The notes beneath the pieces are model-generated. The model was not told where the DNA came from and ran no database searches. It saw only the letters and a list, made by a program, of their open reading frames with translations. 64,000 nt of DNA from Glandiceps talaboti (taxonomy: Eukaryota; Hemichordata; Enteropneusta; Spengelidae). Of the stretch, positions 63,976-64,000 are shown piece by piece (the first letter of the stretch is position 1; every line of letters starts with the position of its first letter). The position numbers and the translations under genes are program-made. The stretch lies in contig NC_135563.1 in NCBI RefSeq assembly GCF_964340395.1, positions 1,482,001-1,546,000 on the forward strand, in the 5' to 3' direction.

Positions 63976-64000
63976 CAAGTCCCGCGACGTATGTCACGTG

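Overview
The window looks like nuclear DNA from an invertebrate animal, probably marine. It is AT-rich and gene-poor, full of microsatellites and minisatellites, and carries a mixture of retroelements and DNA transposons typical of animals. It also holds one intron-containing homeobox gene. No bacterial, organellar or plasmid features were seen. The species cannot be named from this sequence. The homeobox gene matches the NK7 family, which as far as I know is missing from vertebrates, so an invertebrate deuterostome or a protostome is the likely source.

Layout. 1-6030 is two abutting minisatellites with 28-bp and 30-bp periods. 6.5-16.5 kb is a nest of mobile DNA. It contains a 2,700-bp transposon with terminal inverted repeats (PIF/Harbinger-like, TAA target duplication), a Penelope-like GIY-YIG fragment, two well-formed hammerhead ribozymes (one in a perfect 73-bp inverted repeat), and a broken non-LTR reverse transcriptase. 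18.7-19.9 kb holds a G-rich tandem repeat and a foldback element. 20-39.8 kb is mostly single-copy sequence without recognisable genes. It is interrupted by a dispersed repeat, a CR1/L2-like LINE tail with a (GATT)n end, and a 41-bp tandem repeat.

39886-41994 (minus strand) is the one convincing host gene: a three-exon NK7-type homeobox gene encoding about 348 residues, with consensus splice sites and an eh1 repressor motif. 42-48 kb is single-copy flank that may hold regulatory DNA. 48-63 kb returns to repeats: a dispersed family with a tandem interior, a 2.7-kb array of 67-bp units, more (TA)n and Penelope-associated sequence with decayed hammerheads, and a small inverted-repeat element. 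The window ends with a DIRS-like retroelement Gag ORF.

The genes do not form a pathway. The picture is one developmental regulator in a large repeat-rich intergenic region. Many of the open frames are by-products of short-period repeats and are not proteins. The most interesting items are the hammerhead motifs in inverted pairs, and a transposon whose empty target site survives in an inverted copy of the flank inside the same window.
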